From: Palsa-1033 sp963735455
GTDB lineage: Bacteria > Chloroflexota > Limnocylindria > Limnocylindrales > CSP1-4
Direction of reading: 5' to 3'
Assembly (NCBI GenBank): GCA_963735455.1
Contig: CAVTKZ010000002.1
Span: 1,426,001-1,490,000 of the forward strand
Length of the DNA stretch: 64,000 nucleotides
The position numbers and the translations under genes are program-made. The first letter of the stretch is position 1. Each line of letters opens with the position of its first letter. This document shows positions 46,116-55,506 of the stretch, piece by piece. The notes under the pieces are model-generated. The model was not told the origin of the DNA. It did no database searches and saw nothing but the letters and a program-made list of their open reading frames with translations.

Positions 46116-46537
46116 GCGAGACCGCGCTCGGGCTGCGCTTCACGGTCACGATCGACGGCCTGTCCCTGGGCGACTGGACGAAGTGCGACGGGCTGAGCAT
46201 CGAGTACGAGACCAAGGACTACCAGGAGGGCGGCGAAAACGGCTTCACCCACCGTCTCGCCGGGCGGGTCAAGTACCAGAACATCAAGCTGACCCGCCCG
46301 ATCGACAGCCATTCGTCGGACATCGCCACCTGGGTCTCGAGCGTGGCAACCAAGCTGGTCCGGCAGACCGCCCAGATCAAGGTGATGGACGCCAGTGGGG
46401 CAACCGTCGTGGCCTGGAACCTGACCGGCGTGTACCCGACGAAATGGACCGGGCCGACCCTCGACGTGGGCGGCAACCAGGTCGCCTTCGAGACGCTCGA
46501 GCTGGCCCACACCGGCCTGACCGGACTGCCGACGTGA
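46112..46537 (+). CDS. Inner tube protein (gp19-like), copy 2
   Basis: 141 residues. The same fold as the first tube gene is indicated by LGLRFTVTIDGLSLGDWTKC, the strand hairpin EYETKDYQEGGENGFTHRLA and VVAWNLTGVYPTKWTGPTLD, followed by VAFETLELAHTGL. In PVC/Afp loci a second, divergent tube protein sits between the main tube and baseplate as an initiator or adapter. ATG overlaps the upstream TGA, and its own TGA overlaps the next GTG, so translation is probably coupled. Confidence 0.93.
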   Translation: MSETALGLRFTVTIDGLSLGDWTKCDGLSIEYETKDYQEGGENGFTHRLAGRVKYQNIKLTRPIDSHSSDIATWVSSVATKLVRQTAQIKVMDASGATVVAWNLTGVYPTKWTGPTLDVGGNQVAFETLELAHTGLTGLPT

Positions 46538-47244
46538 GCCTCGCCGGTCTGAACCTCAAGAAGGCCGGCCTGAAGGTCGTCTCGAACGACGCCAAGACCA
46601 GCCACCTGACCTTTGCCTACAACCCGAGCGAGCTCTCGACCGAGAAGTCGGCCAAGTGGAACCGGCCGACCACGACCTCGGCCAAGTCGGCGACCAAGCC
46701 CCAGTTCGGCGGCTCGGAGCCCCAGTCGGTGAGCATGGAGATCTTCTTCGACGCCTACGAGGACCTCTTCGGCGATGTCTCGGGCGATGTCAAGACGCTC
46801 TTCGAGTGGCTCAAGCCGACCGCTTCGTCGCTGTCCAAGGGCCTGCCCTGCCCGCCGATCCTCGCCTTCGAATGGGGCAGCAGCAAGATCCTGGCCGACT
46901 TCCGGGGCTACCTCAAGCACGTATCGGCCAAGTACACGATGTTCCGGGCCAACGGCACCCCGATCCGGGCGACGGCCTCGATCAGCCTCGAGGAGGTACC
47001 CGACGAGCCGTCCGGCCAGAACCCCACTTCGGGCAGCCTGAACAGCCGGCGCAGCCACGTCCTGCGCGACGGTGACAGCCTCCAGTCGGTTGCCTACCGG
47101 GAGTACGGCAGCGCGGCGATGTGGCGCAGCCTGGCCCTCTTCAACGGGATCGACGATCCACTCCGGCTCGAGGCCGGCAGCTCGATCCTGATCCCCAGCT
47201 CGGGCGAGGCCACCCGCCTGCTCGAAGGCGGCGGCAATGCCTGA
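46534..47244 (+). CDS. LysM-domain baseplate protein (Pvc7/Afp7-like)
   Basis: 236 residues. The N-terminal two thirds (LTFAYNPSELSTEKSAKWNR, VSMEIFFDAYEDLFGDVSGD, ILADFRGYLKHVSAKYTMFR) match the Afp7/gp53-like baseplate family. A C-terminal LysM-type module follows (RRSHVLRDGDSLQSVAYREY, then WRSLALFNGIDDPLRLEAGS). In contractile tails this protein joins tube to baseplate. It begins at GTG 46534 within the previous stop and overlaps the VgrG gene by 8 bp. Confidence 0.93.
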   Translation: MSLAGLNLKKAGLKVVSNDAKTSHLTFAYNPSELSTEKSAKWNRPTTTSAKSATKPQFGGSEPQSVSMEIFFDAYEDLFGDVSGDVKTLFEWLKPTASSLSKGLPCPPILAFEWGSSKILADFRGYLKHVSAKYTMFRANGTPIRATASISLEEVPDEPSGQNPTSGSLNSRRSHVLRDGDSLQSVAYREYGSAAMWRSLALFNGIDDPLRLEAGSSILIPSSGEATRLLEGGGNA

Positions 47245-48958
47245 CGCGCTGCAGGCCCTGCGGGCCGAGATCCATGTTGACGGCAGCCCCCTGGACCAGG
47301 CCATCGAGCCGCTCGTCGAGCAGGTCGTCGTCGACAACGATGTCCGCTTCCCGGATGCCTTCCTGATCGTGTTCAACGACCGCGACCACGACGTCCTCGA
47401 CCAGGCCCGGATCTCGATCGGCTCGAAGATCGAGATCAAGGGCACCTCCCTGCGCAGCCAGCAGACCGAGCTGCTGATCTCCGGCGAGGTGACCTCGCTG
47501 GGCGCCGAATACCTCTCCGGCGAGAGCCGGATCCTCGTCCGCGGCTACGACCGCTCCCATCGGCTCCAGCGCGGGACGCGGACCCAGACCTACCTGGGCC
47601 AGAAGGATTCGGATATCGCCCAGGCCGTCGCCAGCCAGGCGGGCCTGGAGATCGGCACGATCGACGATTCCGGCCGGGTCCATCCCTGGGTCGCCCAGCT
47701 CAACCAGTCCGACTGGGAGTTCCTCGGCGGCCGGGCCCGGGAGATCGGCTTCGAGCTGACCGTCATCGACGGCAAGCTCAACTTCCGCAAGCCGACCGCG
47801 GCCTCGAACGCCCCGAGCAGCGGCGAATACGGTTCGACCAACCCGTTCCAGCTTGTGTACGGCGAGGACCTCCTCCAATTCCGCCCGCGCCTGACCGCAT
47901 CCGAGCAGGTCGGCTCGATCAAGGTGTACGGCTGGAACCGGGAGACCAAGGAGGAGCTCGTCGGCTCGGCGCCGGCGGCCACCACCAGCGCGGCCGTGCC
48001 CACCACCTCGGCCGACCTGGCCGCCGACTTCGACACCGCAACCTACTACGGCGCCAGCCAGCCGTACGACACGCAGGCGGCCGTCGACGCGCAGGCCGGG
48101 GTCCTGTCCGACCGGATCAGCAGCGCCTTTGCCGAGGCGGACGGGATCGCCCGCGGTGAGCCGATGCTGCGGGCCGGGGCCGCCGTCAACGTCGCCGCCG
48201 TGTCGACGCCGTTCGCCGGCCAGTACACCCTCAGCCGGACCCGGCATGTCTTCGACCAGGACGGCTACGGGACCGAGTTCCACGTCAACGGGCGGTCGGA
48301 TCGCTCGCTCCTCGGACTCGCCCGGGGCGCCCTCGAATCGCCCGGGGCGGACCACCTGGCGCGGATCCCGGGCCTGGTTCCGGCGATCGTGACCGACAAC
48401 AACGATCCCAACAAGGAGGGCCGGGTCAAGCTCCGCTTCCCGTGGCTGGGGCCCAAGGACGAGACGGCGGCCGTCTCGCCGTGGGCGCCCGTCGTCCAGT
48501 TCGGGGCGGGCCAGGGCCGCGGCGCGATGTTCATCCCCGAGATCGACGACGAGGTCCTGGTCGGCTTCGACCGGGGCGCCCTCGACCATCCCTACGTCCT
48601 GGGCGGGCTGTACAACGGCGTCGACCAGCCGCCCCTCCAGGACGACCTGTTGGACACGTCCGCCGGCAAGGTCAACCAGCGCGGCTTCGTCTCGCGCCTG
48701 GGCCACCAGATCGTCTTCCTCGACTCGGATAGCAAGTCGGGGATCACCCTGAGCACCAACCAGGGCAAGGTCACGATCGAGCTCGACCACGCCAACGGCA
48801 AGCTCCACCTGAGCTGCCAGGGCGACGTCGTCGTCGAGTCGACCGGCGACCTGAAGCTGACCGCCCAGGGCTCGCTCGAGCTGAACGGCCAGGCCGGGGT
48901 CAAGATCGAGAGCAGCGCGACCGTCGAGGTCTCCGGCTCGCTCATCAAGCTGAACTAG
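47237..48958 (+). CDS. VgrG/Pvc8-like central spike (gp27-gp5 fusion)
   Basis: 573 residues. An N-terminal gp27-like ring domain (about 1-360: LISGEVTSLGAEYLSGESRI, NQSDWEFLGGRAREIGFELT) precedes a gp5 OB-fold (about 380-460: PAIVTDNNDPNKEGRVKLRF, MFIPEIDDEVLVGFDRGALD, HPYVLGGLYNG). A short beta-helical needle follows, with repeated strands (GITLSTNQGKVTIELDHANG, LKLTAQGSLELNGQAGVKIE). It forms the trimeric spike that carries the PAAR tip. It is coupled to the LysM gene upstream, and the PAAR gene follows 10 bp later. Confidence 0.96.
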   Translation: MPDALQALRAEIHVDGSPLDQAIEPLVEQVVVDNDVRFPDAFLIVFNDRDHDVLDQARISIGSKIEIKGTSLRSQQTELLISGEVTSLGAEYLSGESRILVRGYDRSHRLQRGTRTQTYLGQKDSDIAQAVASQAGLEIGTIDDSGRVHPWVAQLNQSDWEFLGGRAREIGFELTVIDGKLNFRKPTAASNAPSSGEYGSTNPFQLVYGEDLLQFRPRLTASEQVGSIKVYGWNRETKEELVGSAPAATTSAAVPTTSADLAADFDTATYYGASQPYDTQAAVDAQAGVLSDRISSAFAEADGIARGEPMLRAGAAVNVAAVSTPFAGQYTLSRTRHVFDQDGYGTEFHVNGRSDRSLLGLARGALESPGADHLARIPGLVPAIVTDNNDPNKEGRVKLRFPWLGPKDETAAVSPWAPVVQFGAGQGRGAMFIPEIDDEVLVGFDRGALDHPYVLGGLYNGVDQPPLQDDLLDTSAGKVNQRGFVSRLGHQIVFLDSDSKSGITLSTNQGKVTIELDHANGKLHLSCQGDVVVESTGDLKLTAQGSLELNGQAGVKIESSATVEVSGSLIKLN

Positions 48959-48968
48959 GGAGGCTGAC

Positions 48969-49352
48969 GTGGGCGCCCCTGCCATCGTGGCCAACGACCA
49001 GATCACCGGCGTGTGCTCGAACCACCTGATCATCGGGCCGCTCGGAGTGCCGACTCCGGCGCCGGCCCTGCCGTTCGCGGCGCCGCTCACGATGAGCCTC
49101 TCGCCCACCGTCCAGATCGGCGGCAAGCCGGCCGCCGTCGTGGGCTCGTTCGGCTACAACACCCCGCCGCATGTGGGTCTCCATGCGTCTGACCCCTTCT
49201 TCGTGCCCACCATCCAGATGGGCCAGGTGACGCAGGGCAGCCCGACCGTCCAGATCGGTGGCCAGCCGGCGGCCACTGCCCAGTCGATGGTCACTTGCTG
49301 CGTCGTGCCCGGCAGCCTCGTTCCGTCGGTCACGACGGTCCTGATCGGCTAG
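48969..49352 (+). CDS. PAAR-type spike tip protein
   Basis: 127 residues. The paired PTVQIGGKPAAVVGSF and PTVQIGGQPAATAQSM modules and the early HLIIGPLGVPTPAPALPFAA are typical of Pvc10/PAAR-like tips that sharpen the VgrG trimer. Cys and His residues (CSNH, TCCV) can coordinate a metal at the point. The GTG start has GGGAGG upstream. The protein consists of the tip domain alone, so no effector domain is fused here. Confidence 0.93.
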   Translation: MGAPAIVANDQITGVCSNHLIIGPLGVPTPAPALPFAAPLTMSLSPTVQIGGKPAAVVGSFGYNTPPHVGLHASDPFFVPTIQMGQVTQGSPTVQIGGQPAATAQSMVTCCVVPGSLVPSVTTVLIG

Positions 49353-49362
49353 GGAGGACGGC

Positions 49363-49761
49363 ATGAGCGGCGACTTCATCGGGGCCGGCTGGGCCTTCCC
49401 CCTGCGCACCGACGCCACCGGCGGGATCGCCCTGGTCAGCCGCGAGCGGGAGATCGAGGAGAGCATCCGGCTGATCCTGGGCACCGCCATCGGCGAGCGG
49501 CCGATGCGGCCCGAGTTCGGCTGCGGCATCCACGACTACATCTTTGCCCCGACCGACGCCTCGACCGCCGGCCGGATCGCCTACGAGGTACGCGCCTCGC
49601 TCCGGCGCTGGGAGCCCCGGATCGAGGTCACCGACGTCCTGGTCGACACGGCCGAGGACGACCCGGCCCTGCTGTACATCGACATCCGGTACGCGTTCAC
49701 CAGCACCAACGACCCGCGCAACCTCGTCTTCCCGTTCTACGTGATCCCGGCGGAGCCGTGA
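49363..49761 (+). CDS. gp25/Pvc9-like baseplate protein
   Basis: 132 residues with the GPW/gp25 fold: GWAFPLRTDATGGIALVSRE, EESIRLILGTAIGERPMRPE and FGCGIHDYIFAPTDASTAGR are all family signatures. T4 gp25 nucleates sheath assembly at the baseplate. It is 10 bp after the PAAR gene and 40 bp before the baseplate-J gene, in the conserved eCIS order. Confidence 0.96.
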   Translation: MSGDFIGAGWAFPLRTDATGGIALVSREREIEESIRLILGTAIGERPMRPEFGCGIHDYIFAPTDASTAGRIAYEVRASLRRWEPRIEVTDVLVDTAEDDPALLYIDIRYAFTSTNDPRNLVFPFYVIPAEP

Positions 49762-49801
49762 TGCCCGCCTGCCAGCCCAGCCAGCCCGGAGCGCACTGAC
49801 C

Positions 49802-51748
49802 ATGGCCCTGCCCGTCCCGAACCTCGACGACCGCCGCTTCCAGGACCTGGTCGACGACGCCAAACGGCTCGTCCAGCAGCGCTGCCCGGAGTGGACCGAC
49901 CACAACGTCTCCGACCCGGGGGTCACCCTGATCGAGCTGTTCGCGTGGATGTCCGACCAGCTCCTGTACCGGCTGAACCGAGTCCCCGACCGCCACTACG
50001 TCAAGTTCCTGGAGCTCCTCGGGGTGCGCCTCTTCCCGCCGATCGCGGCCCGGGCCGGGGTGACCTTCTGGCTGAGCGCGCCCCAGTCGGACGTCGTCCG
50101 GATCGCCGCGGCGACCCAGGTCGCCACCGTCCGGACCCAGGCCGACGAGGCGATCGTGTTCGCCACCCTGGAGGACCTGGCGATCGTGCCCTGCGCCCTT
50201 GCCCGGCCGGGCTCGATCATCGACGGCAAGCAGTTCCGCGACGGCAGCACCGCGATCGACAAGAGCAGCGGCTTCCTGTGCTTCGACACCCCGCCCAAGC
50301 CGGGCGACGCGCTGATGGTCGGCCTGACCGACGCCGTGCCGTCCTGCGCGATCACCCTCCGGATCAAGGCCACGATCGAGGGCGTCGGCGTCGACCCCGA
50401 CCGTCCGCCGCTCGTCTGGGAGGCCTGGGACGGCGCCGGCTGGGCGGAATGCGAGGTGGACCGGGACGGGACCGGCGGCCTCAACCGTGACGGCGACATC
50501 GTCCTGCACGTGCCTGCCAGCCACACCGCCTCGGTGATCGACAAGCAGCGCGCCGGCTGGATCCGGGCCCGGATCATCGAGCCCGAGGACGACCAGCCCG
50601 CCTACAGCGCCTCGCCCAGCATCCGCGCCTTGAGCGCGTTCACGATCGGCGGCACCACCGCGGCGGTCAACGCCGAGGTCGTCCACGACGAGCTGGTCGG
50701 CGTGTCGGGCGGGATCCCCGGCCAGCGCTTCCTGCTCAAGCGCCGGCCGATCGTGCCCGGCAGCGGCCCGGCGATCCTGCAGGTCAGCGACGACGACGGC
50801 TGGCTCGACTGGCAGCAGGTGGCGACCTTCGCCGACAGCGCCCCGGGCGACCACCACTTCGTGCTCGACGCCGCGGCCGGCGAGCTGCTCCTGGGCCCCG
50901 GCGTCCGGCTCGAGGACGGCTCGTTCCGCCAGTACGGCGCCGTGCCGCCGAAGGGCGCCCGGCTGGCCGTCCAGACCTACTACACCGGCGGCGGCCGGCA
51001 GGGCAACGTGGCCGCCCGGGCAATCAGCACCCTGAAGTCGTCGATCCCCTACGTGGCCCGGATCGAGAACCGCCGGCCGGCGAGCGAGGGCGTCGATGGC
51101 GAGGACATCGAGAACGCCAAGGTCCGCGGCCCGATCGTCCTGCGGACCCGTGGCCGGGCGGTCACGACCGAGGACTACGAGCAGCTCGCCCTGGAGGCCG
51201 CCCCCGAGGTCGCCCGGGTCCGGGCGGTGGCGGCCGGCGAGGGCGTCGACGCCGGCTCGGTCCGGGTCCTGATCGTGCCCGCCGCGACCGGCCAGGGTGG
51301 CCGGCTCTCGTTCGAGCAGCTGGTGCCGTCCGACGACACCCTGGAGAAGATCTCCCGGCGCCTGGACGAATGCCGGGTGATCGGCGTCCGGGTCCTGACC
51401 GAACCGCCGGCCTACCGCGGGATCACCGTCGTCGCCCGCCTCCGCGCCCGGGCCCGGGCGAACCCCGCCCGGCTCCAGGAGGCCGCCCTCGAGGCGCTGT
51501 ATGCCTACTTCCACCCGATCAGCGGCGGTCCCGACGGCGGCGGCTGGCCGTTCGGCCGGCCCGTCCAGGTGGGCGAGGTCTACGCCGTCCTGCAGTCCGT
51601 CCGCGGGCTCGAGCTGGTCGAGGACGTCCGATTGTTCGGCGCCGACCCGATCACCGGCCAGCGCGGCCAGGCGGTCCCCCGCCTGGACCTCGACCCGAAC
51701 GCGCTGGTCTTCTCGTACGAGCACCAGCTCCTCGTGGAGGGCGTCTGA
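49802..51748 (+). CDS. Baseplate wedge protein (gp6/baseplate J, Pvc11-like)
   Basis: 648 residues. The N-terminal segment CPEWTDHNVSDPGVTLIELF and the following AWMSDQLLYRLNRVPDRHYV are characteristic of the Pvc11/gp6 family. The C-terminal baseplate-J domain carries GRAVTTEDYEQLALEAAPEV, ARVRAVAAGEG and VQVGEVYAVLQSVRGLELVE. It builds the wedge ring that triggers sheath contraction. It is followed one base after its stop by the tail-protein-I gene, so the two are probably a stoichiometric pair, like T4 gp6-gp7. Confidence 0.95.
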   Translation: MALPVPNLDDRRFQDLVDDAKRLVQQRCPEWTDHNVSDPGVTLIELFAWMSDQLLYRLNRVPDRHYVKFLELLGVRLFPPIAARAGVTFWLSAPQSDVVRIAAATQVATVRTQADEAIVFATLEDLAIVPCALARPGSIIDGKQFRDGSTAIDKSSGFLCFDTPPKPGDALMVGLTDAVPSCAITLRIKATIEGVGVDPDRPPLVWEAWDGAGWAECEVDRDGTGGLNRDGDIVLHVPASHTASVIDKQRAGWIRARIIEPEDDQPAYSASPSIRALSAFTIGGTTAAVNAEVVHDELVGVSGGIPGQRFLLKRRPIVPGSGPAILQVSDDDGWLDWQQVATFADSAPGDHHFVLDAAAGELLLGPGVRLEDGSFRQYGAVPPKGARLAVQTYYTGGGRQGNVAARAISTLKSSIPYVARIENRRPASEGVDGEDIENAKVRGPIVLRTRGRAVTTEDYEQLALEAAPEVARVRAVAAGEGVDAGSVRVLIVPAATGQGGRLSFEQLVPSDDTLEKISRRLDECRVIGVRVLTEPPAYRGITVVARLRARARANPARLQEAALEALYAYFHPISGGPDGGGWPFGRPVQVGEVYAVLQSVRGLELVEDVRLFGADPITGQRGQAVPRLDLDPNALVFSYEHQLLVEGV

Positions 51749-51749
51749 G

Positions 51750-52388
51750 GTGCGGGGCATGGTCGTCGGCCTGGCCAGCCCCCATCCGCTCGGTGCGGGC
51801 CTCCCGGCGCTGTACCAGGAGGACAGCTTTGCGCAGCGCCTGACGGGCGCCCTGGACGAGGTCCTGGCACCGATCTTCGCCAGCCTCGACGCGCTCCACG
51901 CCTACCTCGACCCGGCCCTCGCGCCCGACGACTTCCTCGACTGGCTGGCGGGCTGGGTGGGGGTCACCCTCGATGAGACCTGGCCGATCGAACGGCGCCG
52001 CCAGCTCGTCGCCGACGCCGCCCAGCTGTATCGCTCGCGCGGGACGGTGGCCGGCCTGGCCGACCAGATCACGATCTACACCGGCGGCGAGGTCGTGGTC
52101 GAGGACAACGGCTCGGCGGCCTGGAGCTCGACGTCGGGCGGCAAGATCCCGGGCACAGCCACTCCCAGCCTGCGGGTGAAGGTGACGGTCGACGATCCCA
52201 ACGCGGTCAGCCTGGCCCGCCTCGAGGCGGTCGTCGCCACGGCCAAGCCCGCCCACGTCCCCCATGCGATCACGGTCGTCGGCCGGAGCGGCCGGGGCGC
52301 CCGGGCGGCCAAGCCCGACGCCGACGCCACCCCCGAAGCCGGACCGGCCGGGGACGACGCCGCCTCGAGCGAGCCGCCCAGCGCCTGA
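51750..52388 (+). CDS. Phage tail protein I-like baseplate protein (Pvc12/gp7-like)
   Basis: 212 residues. The tail-protein-I core reads SPHPLGAGLPALYQEDSFAQ, RLTGALDEVLAPIFASLDAL, HAYLDPALAPDDFLDWLAGW, then RRRQLVADAAQLYRSRGTVA. The C-terminal half is beta-rich, with a charged disordered tail (AAKPDADATPEAGPAGDDAA). GTG 51750 is preferred because family members begin with a similar VRG/MRG; ATG 51759 is possible. It is the last structural gene of the operon; no tail-fibre gene follows. Confidence 0.93.
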   Translation: MRGMVVGLASPHPLGAGLPALYQEDSFAQRLTGALDEVLAPIFASLDALHAYLDPALAPDDFLDWLAGWVGVTLDETWPIERRRQLVADAAQLYRSRGTVAGLADQITIYTGGEVVVEDNGSAAWSSTSGGKIPGTATPSLRVKVTVDDPNAVSLARLEAVVATAKPAHVPHAITVVGRSGRGARAAKPDADATPEAGPAGDDAASSEPPSA

Positions 52389-52407
52389 CCCGGGCGAGCC
52401 CGGCGGC

Positions 52408-55400
52408 TCAGGCCCCGCCGGCCACGACCGCCGTGCTGTAGGCCCCGGCGGCCGGCACCAGGAGCGCCTCGGCGACCGGCTCGATCCCGAGGTCGCTGAG
52501 CATCTGTTCGTAGCCCCGCCGGGTCCGGTGGGCCGCGCTCAGGTCGCCCGCCCGGTCGTGGGCCTCGACCTGCAGCCGCCACAGCGCGTCGTCGTAGCGA
52601 TCGACCGACAGGCCTCGCTGGCAGGCCTGGATCGCGGCTGCATGGTCGCCGTCCTGGAGGCGCAGCTCGGCCAGCGCCCGGGCGGCGCCGACCGCGGCCA
52701 TCCTCGCTCGGTCCCGCGCTTCGACCAGCCACTCCGCCGGTCCATCCTCGGGCAGCAGGTCGCCCCGGTAGCGCTCGAGGGCCTGGCGGAGGGCGTCGGC
52801 GGCCGCGTCCATGTCGCCGGCCTGCTGGCTCGCGCCGGCCGAGGCCAGCAGCGCGCCGAACACGACGAGGTCGATCTCCGAGCCGGCAGACAGGCCCAGC
52901 CGGTAGGCATCGCCCTCGCGCCGGATCAGCCCGGCTCCGCCCCGCGGCGTGCCCGGTTCGAGGGCCGTGCGCAGGCTGGAGATCGCGACGTGCAGCAGGC
53001 GCGCCGCGGTTTCGGGCTCCGTGTCGGGCCACAACGCGGCGAGGAGCACCTCGCGATGGACCGGGGCGCCACCGGCCAGGCTGAGCAGGTGGAGGACGAG
53101 CCGGGCCCGGGGCTTGATCCCGGCCAGGTCGACCTCGAGGCCATCGACGCGCAGCGCAAACCCTCCGAACAGCTCGACCGAGACCGAGCCGGCAGCAGCT
53201 GGGCCGGCCGTCCGGGCCGGAGGCGGCGCATCCAGGCGGGGCCCACCTCGTCGCGCCTCGACGGCGGCCGGCCCGGGCGGCTCGGGCGCCGCCACGTTCT
53301 CGATCGGGTCCGATGGACTGGCCAGGCCGGTCCGCCGGCCGATCTCGACCGAGCGGGCGAGATGGAAGTCGGCCCGTTGGGCGTCGGTGACGGCCAGCGC
53401 CTGCTCGATCAGGTAGCGCGCCTCGATCACCAAGCCGCGCCGGGCGGCCGCCTCGGCGAGCACGATCGCGGAGCCGGTCTCCGCCCGGCCGGCGCGGCCG
53501 GCCACGAACGCGCGCAGGGCGAGGGCCCAACCCTCGAGGACGGGCGAGCCGAGGCCGGCAAACCGGCTGGCCACGCCGGCCAGGGCATCCCAGGCGGCCG
53601 GCTCGTCGGGCCGCAGCCAGGCTCGAAGGAGAGTCCCCAGGCCGCCGGCCCAGGCATCCGCGTCGTCGTCGGCGCGGGACGCCGGAGGGAGATCCGATGT
53701 GGCCGAGGCGAGGAGCGAGCGTCCGAGGCGGGCGAGCCAACCCCAACCGGCCGCTTCCGCCTCGGCGATGCCGGCCTCCAGGTCGGTGGTCCCGGCCGCG
53801 TCGCCGGCGACGAGCCGGGCGGCTCCCCGGCCGAGGCTGAGCGCGGCGGCCAGGGTTGGCTCGCCCGATCCGCGTGCGCCGGCGGGATCGAGCAGCTCGG
53901 CGGCGACGATCGGCCGGCCGCCGGCCAGGGCCGCCAGGCCGCGCACGAGCCGGCCTCGGCCCATGCCCGCCGGGTCGTCCGGGGAGCGCTGCTCGGGAAT
54001 GCCCGGCGGTGCCTCATTCAGGTCGCGCATCGCCGCCAGCGGGTCGCGGCCGACCACGCTCCGCAGGCGGCCCGACCAGTCGGCAGACGGCCCCGGTGAG
54101 GGTTCGAGCCAGGGCACGATCGCCAGGCGCTCGCGCCGGCAGGCCTGGGCCGTGGCGGTGGTGCCGAAGCCCAGCTCGGCCCGCTGGTAGGCCTCGACGG
54201 CCTCCGCCCAGCGGCCCTCGGCCCGATGCCGGCGAGCGGCCGCCAGGACCAGCCAGGGATCATGGCGGAGGGTCGCCGCCGGCAGGACGTCGAGCCAGGG
54301 CGCCGAGCCGGCCGCCAGCTGGCGGCCCTCGCGGGCCACCAGGCGCTCGGCCGCATCCCAGGCCTCCGCCCGGCAGTAGGCGACGAGCGCCTCGGGCAGC
54401 GCGTCGGTCGCCTCGAGCAGCTCTGCGGCGCGGAGGTTGGCGGCCCGCACGGCGGCCTCGCCCTGCTCCTCGAGCAGGACCCCTTCGAGATGGCCGCGGA
54501 GGACCTCGTGGTAGCGATACGTGCCGTAATCGAGGGCGACCGTGAAAACCCGCCGGCGTTCGAGCTCGGCCAGCGTCCGGGCGCCGTCGTTCCGCCCGAG
54601 CAGCCGATCGCAGAGCGGCCCGCTCAGGAGGCCCAGGACGGAGGTGTTGACCAGGAACGAGCGCAGCTCGGCCGGCAGCTCGGCCAGGACGTTCCGGCTG
54701 AGGTACTCGCGGACCATCCGCGAGCTCGAACCCAGGCCGGCCAGGATCCGGTGCCGTTCCTCGGCCGACTTGCCCAGGGTGGCCAGGTGGAAGAGCTGCA
54801 GCCCGGCCGCCCAACCCTCCGTCCGGCGGGCGAGGCGGGCGAGCTCCTCCGGGCCGATGGCGACCTCGTAGAAGTCGCGGAAGAGGCGCTCGACCTCCCA
54901 CGAACGGAAGCGCAGGTCGTCCGGGCCAACCTCGAGCAGGCCGCCCGAGACCCTGCGGCGGGAGAGGTTGAAGGCCGGTTCCGTGCGCGAGCCGATCAGC
55001 ACCGCGAGGGTCGCCGGCAGGTAGTCGACGAAGCGTTCGAGGGCCTGCTCGGCGGGCGTCGACTCAAGGACGTGAAGGTCGTCGATCACCAGCAGCACCC
55101 GGCCGGCCGCAACCTGCTCGAGGGCGGTGCTGGCTGCCTCGATCGAGGTCCAGCTCCGGCTGACGCCGGGCAGGATCACGCTAAAGGCGGCTTCGAGATG
55201 GACGAGCAGCGCCGCCTCGGACTCGTCCCGGCTCTCGGCCCGGTACCAGGCCACGGGATCCGGCGACGCGGCAGCGAACCGGGCGAGGAGGGTGGTCTTG
55301 CCCGAACCGGCCGGTGCCACGACAAGGCCGAGGCCGTGATTCCAGACCGTCCCGAGCCGATCGTGGACCCGCTGCCGGTTCAGCCCCGGGATGATCGGCA

Positions 55401-55506
55401 CCCGGACCTTGGCCGGCGCGACCGGTGGCTGGGATCCGGGCTGGGGACCGGGCAGGGCTCCTCCGACGGCGCGAAGACGCGAGGCTGGAACCGTCGTTCG
55501 GGCCAC
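52408..55506 (-). CDS. MalT-like STAND regulator with C-terminal SARP/BTAD domains
   Basis: About 1030 residues. An N-terminal nucleotide-binding domain has Walker A APAGSGKTT and LLVIDDLHVLES, followed by MalT-type winged helix and helical repeats (TEGWAAGLQLFHLA, LSRNVLAELPAELRSFLVNT). The C-terminus has a winged helix (VELFGGFALRVDGLEVDLAG, then LLHLLSLAGG-type helices) and a BTAD domain ending RRGYEQMLSDLGIEPVAEAL. Fusion of MalT-like input with SARP output predicts a ligand-activated transcription factor. GTG 55506 is used; ATG 55545 is also plausible. It converges on the eCIS operon end and is a likely regulator of the locus. Confidence 0.85.
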   Translation of the reverse strand: MARTTVPASRLRAVGGALPGPQPGSQPPVAPAKVRVPIIPGLNRQRVHDRLGTVWNHGLGLVVAPAGSGKTTLLARFAAASPDPVAWYRAESRDESEAALLVHLEAAFSVILPGVSRSWTSIEAASTALEQVAAGRVLLVIDDLHVLESTPAEQALERFVDYLPATLAVLIGSRTEPAFNLSRRRVSGGLLEVGPDDLRFRSWEVERLFRDFYEVAIGPEELARLARRTEGWAAGLQLFHLATLGKSAEERHRILAGLGSSSRMVREYLSRNVLAELPAELRSFLVNTSVLGLLSGPLCDRLLGRNDGARTLAELERRRVFTVALDYGTYRYHEVLRGHLEGVLLEEQGEAAVRAANLRAAELLEATDALPEALVAYCRAEAWDAAERLVAREGRQLAAGSAPWLDVLPAATLRHDPWLVLAAARRHRAEGRWAEAVEAYQRAELGFGTTATAQACRRERLAIVPWLEPSPGPSADWSGRLRSVVGRDPLAAMRDLNEAPPGIPEQRSPDDPAGMGRGRLVRGLAALAGGRPIVAAELLDPAGARGSGEPTLAAALSLGRGAARLVAGDAAGTTDLEAGIAEAEAAGWGWLARLGRSLLASATSDLPPASRADDDADAWAGGLGTLLRAWLRPDEPAAWDALAGVASRFAGLGSPVLEGWALALRAFVAGRAGRAETGSAIVLAEAAARRGLVIEARYLIEQALAVTDAQRADFHLARSVEIGRRTGLASPSDPIENVAAPEPPGPAAVEARRGGPRLDAPPPARTAGPAAAGSVSVELFGGFALRVDGLEVDLAGIKPRARLVLHLLSLAGGAPVHREVLLAALWPDTEPETAARLLHVAISSLRTALEPGTPRGGAGLIRREGDAYRLGLSAGSEIDLVVFGALLASAGASQQAGDMDAAADALRQALERYRGDLLPEDGPAEWLVEARDRARMAAVGAARALAELRLQDGDHAAAIQACQRGLSVDRYDDALWRLQVEAHDRAGDLSAAHRTRRGYEQMLSDLGIEPVAEALLVPAAGAYSTAVVAGGA

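Noticed and set aside
47237..49352. Type VI secretion system based on VgrG and PAAR genes
   Set aside because: No TssB/C pair, TssJ/L/M membrane complex or ClpV. The gene order is that of eCIS.
41746..52388. Prophage or R-type tailocin
   Set aside because: No integrase, repressor, lysis, capsid, terminase or portal genes. Presence of DUF4157, Pvc15-like ATPase, DUF4255 and LysM genes fits eCIS instead.
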